A stretch of 64,000 bases of DNA, from positions 930,001-994,000 of the forward strand of contig NZ_FQUQ01000004.1 in assembly GCF_900129215.1 (NCBI RefSeq), written 5' to 3'. Of this stretch, positions 43,197-52,598 are shown in pieces. The translations under genes and the position numbers were made by a program. Origin of the DNA: Pedobacter caeni. GTDB taxonomy: Bacteria > Bacteroidota > Bacteroidia > Sphingobacteriales > Sphingobacteriaceae. Under the pieces are notes generated by a model. It was not told where the DNA came from and did no database searches. It worked only from the letters and a program-made list of their open reading frames with translations. The stretch's first letter is position 1. Each line of letters begins with the position of its first letter.

Positions 43197-44219
43197 TTAC
43201 TTTACAAAATCACGGTGTGGAATAAAAATATCATCCCCCTCCCTTCCATATTGCGGCACAATAAACGCCTTGCTTTCGTAACGTTTGGTCCCTGAATTAT
43301 AGTACCAGTCCGCGCATCCGCTGATCTGCAATTTGATGTGATAAACATAATTGGATGCTTCCTCCTGGTATGGACTAAAATCGGGTAGAGAGGCATGTAT
43401 TTCATTCAGCTCTTTCGCATATTCATCATGAATTCTCATCCCTTCAATACAAGCTTCCTGATAAGATAACTGATAGTGATGCCTTAGAATAAATACGATA
43501 TTCATAAACTCACCTTCTATATCAAGTTCCTTTTTCAGAGAAGCAAAATCATTCTGAATGACAATGATCAATGCAAGCAACTCATTTGCACGCTTAATCA
43601 AAGGATGCTTATGAATATGCACCGGCAATGCAAAATTGGTACAAGGATCGATCAGATCGCCAAAAGGTCCCATCCCGATAGAATACTTGCGAAAACTGAA
43701 GTAATGGGCCAGCGTAGGATAAGTTCTCTTTTCAGCCAGTTTAAATGGTGCTTCCTCGAGCATTCCATAAACGATAAATTCATAAAAATTCAGAGAAACC
43801 CGCTCTATCCAGAAACGCGGCATAAATACTTCCCATTCCTTTCTTGCCTCAGCCATTTGCCGGAGTATACCGAGTTCATCAGGCTGAGGATCATCACCAA
43901 GCATGACTTCATAAACCCGGTCCGCAATGGCCTTTAATTCCTTTACAGGAGTGAGTCCAAAATAATCATCGAAAAGTGTGATATAAATCATCAGCCTTGC
44001 ACAAGGACGCATACGCTCTATACTATCACAGGTTGGGTTCATATAAGTGGCCACCTGAGAAAGCTGTTGTATTTTACACCTTTTTATTCCTTCTTCAGAG
44101 ATAAAAGTATAATCATTGTCGTACCAGGCAATTTCTTCCTGATCAAAATCTGTTGCGATCGGACTTGGTATGGTAGCCCATGGATAATAGCACTTAGGGA
44201 CAACTAGTTCTTCATTCAT
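43197..44219 (-). CDS. Terpene synthase (class I cyclase), copy 1
   Basis: The 340-residue protein is a bacterial class I terpene cyclase. Metal-binding motifs are complete: Asp84-Asp85 in LFDDYFG, sensor Arg177 in SFRKYS, and the NSE triad Asn223, Ser227 and Glu231 (NDFASLKKE). The C-terminal region contains a TKRYES segment resembling the RY pair. It would ionise a prenyl diphosphate and cyclise it; substrate length (FPP or GGPP) is not certain. It is the last gene of the terpenoid operon, 28 bases after its paralogue. Confidence 0.92.
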   Translation of the reverse strand: MNEELVVPKCYYPWATIPSPIATDFDQEEIAWYDNDYTFISEEGIKRCKIQQLSQVATYMNPTCDSIERMRPCARLMIYITLFDDYFGLTPVKELKAIADRVYEVMLGDDPQPDELGILRQMAEARKEWEVFMPRFWIERVSLNFYEFIVYGMLEEAPFKLAEKRTYPTLAHYFSFRKYSIGMGPFGDLIDPCTNFALPVHIHKHPLIKRANELLALIIVIQNDFASLKKELDIEGEFMNIVFILRHHYQLSYQEACIEGMRIHDEYAKELNEIHASLPDFSPYQEEASNYVYHIKLQISGCADWYYNSGTKRYESKAFIVPQYGREGDDIFIPHRDFVK

Positions 44220-44247
44220 ATATTTGAGTATTAAAAAAGTGTAATCA

Positions 44248-45240
44248 TTAATTATTGAGTACCGGTTTCACCTTTTCTGCTGAAGGGAAACCATTTAGTG
44301 AATTGTATCTTTCCATCTTTGCGGATACATTTTTCCAGCCACTTAAAGTCATGCTGATATAATGTATACGGTTCACTACTGCATCCTGCCATTCTCCAAA
44401 ATCAGGAAGCGAATTTTGCAGGTACAGGAATTCTTCCAGTGCTTCATTGTGTATCCGCAAATCCTCCAGACAAGCTTCCTCTAAGGAAATGTTCCGGTTA
44501 TACTGAATGGCTTTTACCACATTGTAATAGATGCTATCCGTTGCTTCATCCTTGATCACAGATTGCACCTCGTTGTAGTAAACCATCATTCTGCTGGCCA
44601 GTGCTTTCAACCGCTGAATAACAGGATTTCCGTAAATTTCTGCCGGCAATGGCAATTTCGTTTCTACATCGGCAAGCTCCAGAAAGGGAAAAAGGCAGAG
44701 TGAATCTTCCCGGATGGCAATACATTCTTCCACACTTGGGAAGGCTCTTTTATGCTTGTAAATGAGCTCCTGCTCCAGCCCCTTAAAGTACCTGCTGAGT
44801 GCTGTCGTAAAATGAAGAAAAGATTCTTCGGATATAAACTGAAGCAATTCAGTTCTCAGGGAAGCCAGTAAACCGGCCAGGGGAATTTGGGCATCTTCCA
44901 CAGACAATACGCCTTTAAGCACCGCGAGCGACTGTTCATGGACCATCCTGATTTCTTCAGGAGTCCCTTCTTCATACTTATCATCATTATAAAGTGTCCA
45001 TAACATGAACCGGCAAATGGGCTTCAACCGCTCAGGACTGGCAGTCGGAAACCATTGAGAGGCAATGTGTGCCGTTTTCGTTTTCTTGTACTTATACCTG
45101 GTGTCAGGATCATCCTTGTATAACCAGAGGTACTCCCCATCAATCCACTGATGATCCGTGAGTTCTTGCAAAGCCTCGGCAGATGGATTCTTCAGCATGG
45201 GAAAAGGGTAATGAAATTGGGAAAGCAGGTGTGCGTTCAT
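44248..45240 (-). CDS. Terpene synthase (class I cyclase), copy 2 with altered NSE motif
   Basis: The 330-residue protein is a paralogue of the cyclase encoded next to it. Motifs sit at matching positions: Asp86-Asp87 in YNDDKYEE, Arg177, Asn223, Ser227. The metal triad is altered: Glu224 follows Asn, and residue 231 is Asp instead of Glu, with Glu232 next (NEVQSVIKDE). It may still be active, since Glu/Asp exchanges are tolerated in some cyclases, or it may have a changed product. It lies 17 bases after dxr on the minus strand. Confidence 0.87.
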   Translation of the reverse strand: MNAHLLSQFHYPFPMLKNPSAEALQELTDHQWIDGEYLWLYKDDPDTRYKYKKTKTAHIASQWFPTASPERLKPICRFMLWTLYNDDKYEEGTPEEIRMVHEQSLAVLKGVLSVEDAQIPLAGLLASLRTELLQFISEESFLHFTTALSRYFKGLEQELIYKHKRAFPSVEECIAIREDSLCLFPFLELADVETKLPLPAEIYGNPVIQRLKALASRMMVYYNEVQSVIKDEATDSIYYNVVKAIQYNRNISLEEACLEDLRIHNEALEEFLYLQNSLPDFGEWQDAVVNRIHYISMTLSGWKNVSAKMERYNSLNGFPSAEKVKPVLNN

Positions 45241-45257
45241 AGGACATGATTTTTATG

Positions 45258-46445
45258 TTATATATTGATAACAGTTCTTTTTTTAACGAGGGAAGCAGCA
45301 ATCTGACGGGCCTCCTGATCACACTCGATATAATCATCAAGGCTTAGTTGCTCCATAAATGGCATGACCGACATGGTGTGTCCGATCACATCGCTCATCT
45401 GAAGAAATCCAACATTTTGCAAAAGAAAGGCAGCCACAGCAACCTCATTGGCAGCATTCAGCACACAAGGGATATTTCCTCCTCTGTAGAGCGCATCTTT
45501 TGCCAGTAAAAAATTCGGAAAAGTGTCGGTATCTATCTTTTCAAAACTCAGCTGACTGGAACAATCAAAATCAAACCGAGGTAATTTTCCCGCCAGCCTT
45601 TCCGGGTAAGACAAGGCGTATTGAATCGGCAACCTCATATCCGGAACTCCCATTTGGGCCTTGATACAGCCGTCTTCAAACTGCACCATACTATGTATGA
45701 TGCTTTGAGGATGCACCACGGCTTCTATCTGGTCCGGTCTCACGTCAAACAGCCATTTTGCTTCGATCATTTCCAATCCCTTGTTCATCAGCGAAGCGGA
45801 ATCAATGGTCACTTTAGCGCCCATATCCCAATTTGGATGCTTTAATGCATCTGCAGGTCCAATCCGCTCCAGATCATATTTCTTCTTTCCCCTGAAAGGC
45901 CCTCCGGAAGCGGTGAGGATCAATTTTTCTATGTTATTTAGTTTCTCCCCTTCCAGGCATTGGAAAATCGCAGAATGTTCTGAATCCACAGGTAGTATCT
46001 CCGAACCGCTGATTTTCGCCATTCTGGTGATCAGTTCTCCGGCAACCACAAGGGTTTCTTTATTGGCAAGGCCAATTTTCTTTCCTTTTTCAACGGCTTT
46101 CATGGTTGGTCTCAAACCTGCATAACCTACAATGGCTGCAATCATGATGTCGTAAACTCCCATTTCAGCTGCATGTTCTAATGCCTTTACCCCTGCAGCC
46201 ACAATGGTTTCGATGTTGATCAGAGCATCTTTCACCTGGTGGTATTTTTCTTCTCGTCCAATCACAACGAGGTCAGGTTCAAATTCTTTAGCCTGACGGA
46301 TCAGCAGATCGGCATTTTCATAAGCAGTAAGGACAGTTATTTTAAAGCGTTCAGGATATTGCCTGATGACGTCTAAAGTCTGGATGCCAATGGACCCTGT
46401 GGATCCAAAAACGGCAACTCTTATTAATTCGGAGTGATGGTTCAT
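45258..46445 (-). CDS. dxr: 1-deoxy-D-xylulose 5-phosphate reductoisomerase
   Basis: The 395-residue enzyme converts DXP to MEP with NADPH, the second step of the MEP pathway. It begins with the cofactor-binding VAVFGSTGSIGIQTLDV (10-26) and has the conserved LANKETLVVAG, the metal-site PVDSEHSAIFQCL with acidic ligands, and the flexible-loop region LTASGGPFRG. Length matches E. coli Dxr (398). It lies 14 bases after ispH and 17 before the first terpene synthase gene. Confidence 0.96.
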   Translation of the reverse strand: MNHHSELIRVAVFGSTGSIGIQTLDVIRQYPERFKITVLTAYENADLLIRQAKEFEPDLVVIGREEKYHQVKDALINIETIVAAGVKALEHAAEMGVYDIMIAAIVGYAGLRPTMKAVEKGKKIGLANKETLVVAGELITRMAKISGSEILPVDSEHSAIFQCLEGEKLNNIEKLILTASGGPFRGKKKYDLERIGPADALKHPNWDMGAKVTIDSASLMNKGLEMIEAKWLFDVRPDQIEAVVHPQSIIHSMVQFEDGCIKAQMGVPDMRLPIQYALSYPERLAGKLPRFDFDCSSQLSFEKIDTDTFPNFLLAKDALYRGGNIPCVLNAANEVAVAAFLLQNVGFLQMSDVIGHTMSVMPFMEQLSLDDYIECDQEARQIAASLVKKRTVINI

Positions 46446-46459
46446 ATAGGGATGATGAT

Positions 46460-47665
46460 TTAGTAGAGATCAATAGACAGATCGTAATAGGAGAGCAGTT
46501 TCCTGATGACATTTTCAATGAGGATATCGGGACAGGATGCACCACTTGTCAGATGAACCACAACAGGTTCTTTCGCTGGCAGATAAGAGAAGCTGGTTTT
46601 CAGTTCTCTGGAATGAATATCCCAATGACTGATCTCCTGATCAGACACCATACTATCACAGGAAGAAATAAAATAAGTAGGGAGCTTTTCTTCACATAAC
46701 TCCACCAGATGAGAGGAGTTGGAACTGTTATAACCACCCACCACAATTGCCAGATCTGCATCCATTAACAACATGTTGATGACTGCACTCTGGTTGTCAT
46801 TAGTGGCATAACAAAGCGTATCCTTCATATTCGCAAAATGCTGCGAAGTATTGGATTCCGTTAAGCCATGTTTTTCCTTCACGGTTTGCAATAGAAAATC
46901 AGCGATATCCTGTGTATCACTCGCGAGTAAGGTTGTCTGATTGACCACTCCTATCCGGTTCAGGTCCTGGGTAGCATCAAAACCTTCAGAATACCGGTTC
47001 CTGAATACTTCAGGAAAGTCAGTTGCCGGCCTTCTGTTCATCATAAAATCGGCGAGCAATAAAGCTTCTGCCATATCCTTAATGATCAGAGAGGGCGCAA
47101 CACTTTTACTATGTGAGAAAGTAGCCCTGGTTTCCTCATGATCAGGCTGACCATGGACAATTACCGTATAATCACTATCCGCTATCTGAGAAACCCTGGT
47201 CCATACTTTTTCTACAAAAGGACATTTACTTTTATAATAAATCTGCTTTATCCCTTTGTTCTTTAAAATACGCTCCATCTCAAGCGTAGTTCCAAATGCA
47301 GGAATAATAATCACATCGTCTGCATTTATTTCCTCCCATGGAATGAGCTGTTTACCGGCGGTGTCCATGATAAACCGGACTCCATTCTCCTGTAAGGCGA
47401 GGTTAACATGCGAATTGTGAATGATCTCGCTCAGTAAAAAGATTCTTTTGCCAGGATTTTCATTGATGGCGGCATAAGCAATTTCTATCGCATTCTCCAC
47501 CCCATAGCAAAAACCGAAATGACGGGCAAGGTGAATCCTGACTTTTCCAAAATCAAGTATAGAAGGCATAAGATCCCTTTTCATCCGGTCATTCTCCTGC
47601 CGGCCTTTTTTTATGGAGGTGATGAATTCACTTTTATAGATCTCGGGAATATCAAAAGCTTTCAT
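46460..47665 (-). CDS. ispH: 4-hydroxy-3-methylbut-2-enyl diphosphate reductase, long (cyanobacterial/plant) type
   Basis: The 401-residue iron-sulfur enzyme makes IPP and DMAPP from HMBPP. The cluster cysteines are Cys53 (GFCYGVENA), Cys146 (KSKCPFVEKVW) and Cys283 (TLCYATNDNQ). It has the N-terminal extension and insert of the long class: segments IIHNSHVNLAL, HGQPDHEETRAT, GFDATQDLNRIGVVNQTT and GGYNSSNSSHLVEL closely parallel cyanobacterial IspH as I remember it, not the 290-320 residue E. coli type. The start overlaps the end of dxs by 14 bases. Confidence 0.94.
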   Translation of the reverse strand: MKAFDIPEIYKSEFITSIKKGRQENDRMKRDLMPSILDFGKVRIHLARHFGFCYGVENAIEIAYAAINENPGKRIFLLSEIIHNSHVNLALQENGVRFIMDTAGKQLIPWEEINADDVIIIPAFGTTLEMERILKNKGIKQIYYKSKCPFVEKVWTRVSQIADSDYTVIVHGQPDHEETRATFSHSKSVAPSLIIKDMAEALLLADFMMNRRPATDFPEVFRNRYSEGFDATQDLNRIGVVNQTTLLASDTQDIADFLLQTVKEKHGLTESNTSQHFANMKDTLCYATNDNQSAVINMLLMDADLAIVVGGYNSSNSSHLVELCEEKLPTYFISSCDSMVSDQEISHWDIHSRELKTSFSYLPAKEPVVVHLTSGASCPDILIENVIRKLLSYYDLSIDLY

Positions 47666-49598
47666 GTCGCAGGAGTTTTATGGTCAATACCTTTTCTCCA
47701 AGACACGCTCTCGCCGCCGCAACTATTCCCTCCTTGTCGTATTCACATTCCTTATACAACTCCTCTACTTTTCCATGCTCAACGATGCGGTCGGGAACAC
47801 CCAGAATATGAACTTCTGCATGATATTTATGCTCAGCCATAAATTCCACAACTGCCGTTCCCAATCCCCCGATCCGGCAGCCATCTTCCACTGTAATCAG
47901 CTGATTATAATTCTGAAAAATATGATGTAAAAGTTTTTCGTCCAGGGGCTTTACAAACCTCATATCGAAGAGCCCGGCACTAATCCCTTCTTTTTCCAGT
48001 TCGTCGCAAGCTTCACTTGCAAAATTTCCGGGATGTCCAAATGATAAAATAGCAATATCACTTCCTTCCCTGATCACCCTCCCGGTTCCGATTTCAATTT
48101 CCTCAAAAGGTCTTCTCCAATCTGACATCACTCCCTGCCCCCTCGGGTAGCGAATGATAAATGGGCGGTCCATTTCTTCCAGCTGAGCGGTATACATCAG
48201 GTTTCTCAACTCGCCCTCATTCATTGGGGAGCTGATGATCAGATCCGGCAAACAGCGGGAATAAGCGATGTCATAAATTCCGTGATGTGTGGCTCCATCT
48301 TCGCCCACCAATCCGCCACGGTCCAGACAAAAGATAACCGGCAACCGCTGCAAGACCACATCATGGATCATCTGGTCATACCCCCGCTGCATGAAGGAGG
48401 AATAAATGTTGCAAAACGCTTTCAGGCCCTGTGCAGCAAAACCTGCAGATAGTGTTACCGCATGTTGTTCGCAAATTCCGACATCAAATGTCCGGTCGGG
48501 CATTTTTTCCATCATAAATTTGAGGGAAGAACCCGATAACATGGCAGGAGTTATTCCTACTATTTTTTCATTCAGTTCTGCCAGCTCAATGATGGTATGA
48601 CCAAAGACATCCTGGTACTTAGGTGGCTGAGGTTCTGCGCTTACCTTTTTATGTATTTCTCCGGTCACTTTATCAAAAAGACCGGGGAAATGCCATAAGG
48701 TTTTTTCTTCTTCGGCAGGCAAAAAACCTTTCCCTTTAGTGGTCACGACATGAAGAAGTTTAGGCCCTGGAATGGCTTTCAGGTCTTCCAGGATATCCGC
48801 CAGTTTCAACACGTCATGCCCGTCAACAGGCCCAAAGTACCGCATATTCAAGGCTTCAAAGAAATTAGCATGTTCCGCCATTGCACTTTTCAATCCGGCC
48901 TTCGCATGGTTCAGAATGTCTTTGGAAAGCTCTCCCACTACAGGGATTTTATCCAGAGTCCTTCCCAGTTTCCGCCGGATTTTGTTGTATGTTTTTGAAA
49001 GCGTCAGATGGGTCAGGTATTCTTTTAACGCACCAACATTCTGATCTATGGACATACAGTTGTCGTTCAGGATCACAATCAGGTTCGTATCGGAAATTCC
49101 CGCATGATTGAGTGCTTCGAAGGCCAGGCCTGCAGTCATTGCCCCATCTCCAATTACAGCGATGTGTTGTTTATCATGTTGTCCTTTGCGTTTTGCGGCA
49201 AGCGCCATTCCCAGTGCAGCCGAAATAGAGGTAGAAGAATGACCCGTTCCGAAAGTATCATAGTCACTTTCATTTCTTCTTGGGAAACCACTGAGTCCTT
49301 TATATTTCCGGTTGGTGTGGAAATGAGCTTTCCTGCCAGTCAGGATTTTATGGCCATAAGCCTGATGCCCCACATCCCAGACCAGCTGATCGTAGGGAGT
49401 ATTCATTACATAATGTAAAGCAGCAGTCAGTTCAACGACCCCAAGACTGGCCCCAAAATGCCCTCCGTTCTGACTCACAGTATCGATGATAAATGACCTC
49501 AGTTCGGCACACAACTGAGGAAGTTCTGATTGGTCTAATTTTCGCAAATCTGCAGGAAAATTGATCTGATCCAGTAGTGGAAGTTCAATATTTTTCAT
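47652..49598 (-). CDS. dxs: 1-deoxy-D-xylulose-5-phosphate synthase
   Basis: The 648-residue thiamine diphosphate enzyme condenses pyruvate and glyceraldehyde 3-phosphate, the entry and usual rate-setting step of the MEP pathway. Features: GGHFGASLGVVELTAALHYV near the start, GHQAYGHKILTGR, ThDP motif GDGAMTAG to LNDN, and a transketolase-like second half with GLVGEDGATHHGIYDIAYSR. Length matches the family. The gene lies between ispG (57 bases) and ispH (overlap). Confidence 0.96.
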   Translation of the reverse strand: MKNIELPLLDQINFPADLRKLDQSELPQLCAELRSFIIDTVSQNGGHFGASLGVVELTAALHYVMNTPYDQLVWDVGHQAYGHKILTGRKAHFHTNRKYKGLSGFPRRNESDYDTFGTGHSSTSISAALGMALAAKRKGQHDKQHIAVIGDGAMTAGLAFEALNHAGISDTNLIVILNDNCMSIDQNVGALKEYLTHLTLSKTYNKIRRKLGRTLDKIPVVGELSKDILNHAKAGLKSAMAEHANFFEALNMRYFGPVDGHDVLKLADILEDLKAIPGPKLLHVVTTKGKGFLPAEEEKTLWHFPGLFDKVTGEIHKKVSAEPQPPKYQDVFGHTIIELAELNEKIVGITPAMLSGSSLKFMMEKMPDRTFDVGICEQHAVTLSAGFAAQGLKAFCNIYSSFMQRGYDQMIHDVVLQRLPVIFCLDRGGLVGEDGATHHGIYDIAYSRCLPDLIISSPMNEGELRNLMYTAQLEEMDRPFIIRYPRGQGVMSDWRRPFEEIEIGTGRVIREGSDIAILSFGHPGNFASEACDELEKEGISAGLFDMRFVKPLDEKLLHHIFQNYNQLITVEDGCRIGGLGTAVVEFMAEHKYHAEVHILGVPDRIVEHGKVEELYKECEYDKEGIVAAARACLGEKVLTIKLLRHESF

Positions 49599-49655
49599 GG
49601 TTTAAAGAGGTTAATCAGGGATGAAACTTTCTAGTATAGGAAAAGAAATATCTGG

Positions 49656-51599
49656 CTATGGGGGTTCTTCCCACATTTCATACTCCTTAATGAGGTCTAT
49701 CAGCATATCTACAGCCACTTCACTAGCCACATTTCTCCTGATCATGTCCTTCCCCCGATAGAGAGAGATCCTCCCCGGTCCGCTTCCTACATATCCGAAG
49801 TCTGCATCCGCCATTTCTCCCGGACCATTTACAATACAGCCCATAATCGCTATTTTCAATCCTTTAAGGTGATTGGTGGCCAGACGGACCTTCTCTGTTG
49901 TGGTTTGCAGGTCGAATAAGGTACGGCCACAGGATGGACAGGAAATATATTCGGTACCCGAAATTCTTGCACGGGTAACCTGAAGAATGCCGAAAGCGAT
50001 ATTGTTTAAAACCAGGGGCAGGTGATCAAATTCATTACTTACAGGCGGAACTAACCAGATGCCATCTTTCCAGCCATTTAAAATCAGTTCGCCTGCATAG
50101 GCAGCATAGTTAACGATTAAATCGTCCATACTGCGATCATCAGGATAAGCTCTTAAAATACAGGGAACCTGCAGCTTACTGATTTCTAAAAGATGAAGTT
50201 GTTTTATGCAATCCTTTGCCGGGCTTAGCCCAGCGGTATCGATCACTAAAACTACCTTAGATAGATCCTGGCCTTCAAATTCAGCGATAAAAGAGCCTAT
50301 TTCCAAATAATTAAGCAGAATCATATTCGCCTTGCCGGAAGTATACCGGCTGGATTTATACTCATCTAATTCAAAAAGAGGGAAATAGGTCTCTTTATCA
50401 GGGAGCGTTCTCCACACCTGAAATGGCAAAATCATGCCCATCATTCCTGGGGGAGAAAAAGACAAAGGGCGGTCAAGAAAAATATAATCCGCAGCGGCAT
50501 GGCCGATATTCCATTTATCGGTAAGCTCATTATAGCCATATCCGATCGCTGCAAAATCAGCACTGCTGATCTCTTCTATTCCTGAAAAATCAGCCACTAC
50601 AATTGGTGGACGATCTGCCCCGATATTTAAAATTTTAGCAGTGGAAACCCGGTCCTGACGAAAACTATGGTTCAATTTTTCTTCAGGAGATCGGGTGGCT
50701 GAACCTGATCGGGGGCTATACCTTTGCACAATGCTGCGGCAAACGGGCAGCTCAAATTCCGGAGCTTCCGTAAGTGATACCCTGATGGTATCGCCGATCC
50801 CGCTTTCCAGTAAAGTCCCTATTCCAATTGCAGATTTAATCCTGCCTTGTTCGGTATCTCCTGCCTCAGTAACTCCCAGATGTAAGGGATAACAATGTTT
50901 CAGTTCCTGTTGCATGTTCTCAACGAGCAAATGATAGGCACCGATCATCACCAATGGATTACTGGATTTCATGCTCAATACGATGTTGTAAAAATTGAGG
51001 TCTTCAGCAATGCGGAGAAATTCCATGGCACTCTCCACCATTCCGATTGGAGAATCCCCATATCTGCTCATGATCCGGTCGCTTAGGGAGCCATGGTTTG
51101 TACCGATACGGAGTGCGGTGCCATATTCCTTGCAAATCTTAATCAATGGAACAAACCTGCTTCGGATTCTGTCCAGCTCATACTGATAAGCATCATCGTT
51201 GTAATCAATGGATTCAAACTTCTTTTTATCGGCATAATTACCAGGATTGATCCTTACTTTTTCTACAATTCTCGCTGCCGCTTCCGCTGCGTTAGGGGTA
51301 AAATGAATGTCTGCAACAAGCGGGACAAAACATCCGTTTTTACGTAAACTCTGCTGAATATTTAACAAGTTTTCTGCGTCACGCAGACCAGGTGCTGTGA
51401 TCCGGACCAGATCGGCCCCTGCATCGACACACTTCATCACCTGATCAACAGTAGCAATCGTATCCATGGTATCGGTGGTGGTCATGGTTTGAAGCCTGAT
51501 AGGAAAAGAGCTTCCTAAAAGCAAATTTCCGGCTTTCACGTCAACGGTGGTTAGTCTGTTAGATGGCCTGGCATCTAAACTCAAAACTTCAGATTGCAT
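49656..51599 (-). CDS. ispG: (E)-4-hydroxy-3-methylbut-2-enyl-diphosphate synthase, long form
   Basis: The 647-residue protein is IspG with the TIM-barrel, extra middle domain and iron-sulfur domain found in Bacteroidota, Chlamydiae and plants (E. coli IspG has 372 residues). N-terminal part: TVDVKAGNLLLGSSFPIRLQTMTTTDT; C-terminal cluster domain: ISCPSCGRTLFDLQ and MGCIVNGPGEMADADFGYVG. It converts MEcPP to HMBPP and needs reduced ferredoxin or flavodoxin. It starts 27 bases after the prenyl synthase gene. Confidence 0.96.
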   Translation of the reverse strand: MQSEVLSLDARPSNRLTTVDVKAGNLLLGSSFPIRLQTMTTTDTMDTIATVDQVMKCVDAGADLVRITAPGLRDAENLLNIQQSLRKNGCFVPLVADIHFTPNAAEAAARIVEKVRINPGNYADKKKFESIDYNDDAYQYELDRIRSRFVPLIKICKEYGTALRIGTNHGSLSDRIMSRYGDSPIGMVESAMEFLRIAEDLNFYNIVLSMKSSNPLVMIGAYHLLVENMQQELKHCYPLHLGVTEAGDTEQGRIKSAIGIGTLLESGIGDTIRVSLTEAPEFELPVCRSIVQRYSPRSGSATRSPEEKLNHSFRQDRVSTAKILNIGADRPPIVVADFSGIEEISSADFAAIGYGYNELTDKWNIGHAAADYIFLDRPLSFSPPGMMGMILPFQVWRTLPDKETYFPLFELDEYKSSRYTSGKANMILLNYLEIGSFIAEFEGQDLSKVVLVIDTAGLSPAKDCIKQLHLLEISKLQVPCILRAYPDDRSMDDLIVNYAAYAGELILNGWKDGIWLVPPVSNEFDHLPLVLNNIAFGILQVTRARISGTEYISCPSCGRTLFDLQTTTEKVRLATNHLKGLKIAIMGCIVNGPGEMADADFGYVGSGPGRISLYRGKDMIRRNVASEVAVDMLIDLIKEYEMWEEPP

Positions 51600-51626
51600 A
51601 TCGATTTCAGATAAAAAGGTGAGTTT

Positions 51627-52598
51627 TTAAGATTGACGGACCAACAGGGAATTAGCTAATTCTGCTAATTTTTCTTTCTTGTATACCGGTATATCGATCA
51701 GGTCAAGGCTTTTAAAAGCAATTTCGGTATAGTGTAAAATGGCAGTACTGGCCCATTCATCTACTTTCAGATTTTTATACAGTCCAATAACTGTATGAAT
51801 CCTTTCTTCTCCGATGAGCAGCATTGCTGCTTTCAGTTCCATCTTCTGTAATGGATCTGCCAATTCAAAAGCCTTTAACAGGAGTGCTGTTTTTTTATTC
51901 TCCAGAATATCGCTACCTACCTGTTTCCCTGTGATGGAAACATCTCCGAAAGCATCCAGAAAATCATCCTGGATCTGAAAAGCAATTCCTATGTTTTCAC
52001 CAAAATCATAAATGTTATTTTGCTGTTGAGGGTTTGCTAAGCCAATAATGGCCCCGATCTGAGCTGCAGTACCTAGTAAAACAGATGTTTTGAAGGTGAT
52101 CATCCTGAGGTAGTCCGTATATTTCAGCGTTTCAATTTCCCGCTTTTCAAAATCAATATCCATTTGTTGTCCTTCACAGATCCGGCAGGCCATTTCTGAA
52201 AATAAATGAGTAATCTGCTCACGGTAAGAGATGTTGATTTTATTCAGCTGCATGTAAGCATGGATCAACAGGATATCGCCGGCTAAAATGGCTGTATTTT
52301 CCCCATACTTCAGGTGTAGAGTGGGACGGCCCCTGCGTAAAACGGAATGATCCATAATGTCGTCATGAACTAGCGAAAAGTTATGAAACAACTCGACCGC
52401 ATTGGCAACATGATAAGCGTCGGCATGGACTTCCTTAAAAAGTTCATTACTCATAAGACATAAAACCGGCCTTATTTTCTTGCCTGGACTACGCAGGAAA
52501 TAGGTAATTGATCCGTATAAATTTTCCGGTTGGACAGGAAAAATGATTGAATCTGTTTGAGTCTGGTAGGACTCAAATATTTCTGAGAAAGAGCGCAT
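51627..52598 (-). CDS. Short-chain polyprenyl diphosphate synthase (possibly GGPP synthase)
   Basis: The 323-residue trans-prenyltransferase has the first Asp-rich motif DDIMD (79-83) and the second DDFLD (211-215), plus RRGRPTLH. There is no two-residue insertion in the first motif, unlike bacterial FPP synthase. The residue five before it is Phe74 with Ser at -4, the pattern described for type I (archaeal-like) GGPP synthases. I therefore lean to GGPP, with FPP possible. It is the first gene of the terpenoid operon and supplies the substrate of the two cyclases. Confidence 0.9.
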   Translation of the reverse strand: MRSFSEIFESYQTQTDSIIFPVQPENLYGSITYFLRSPGKKIRPVLCLMSNELFKEVHADAYHVANAVELFHNFSLVHDDIMDHSVLRRGRPTLHLKYGENTAILAGDILLIHAYMQLNKINISYREQITHLFSEMACRICEGQQMDIDFEKREIETLKYTDYLRMITFKTSVLLGTAAQIGAIIGLANPQQQNNIYDFGENIGIAFQIQDDFLDAFGDVSITGKQVGSDILENKKTALLLKAFELADPLQKMELKAAMLLIGEERIHTVIGLYKNLKVDEWASTAILHYTEIAFKSLDLIDIPVYKKEKLAELANSLLVRQS

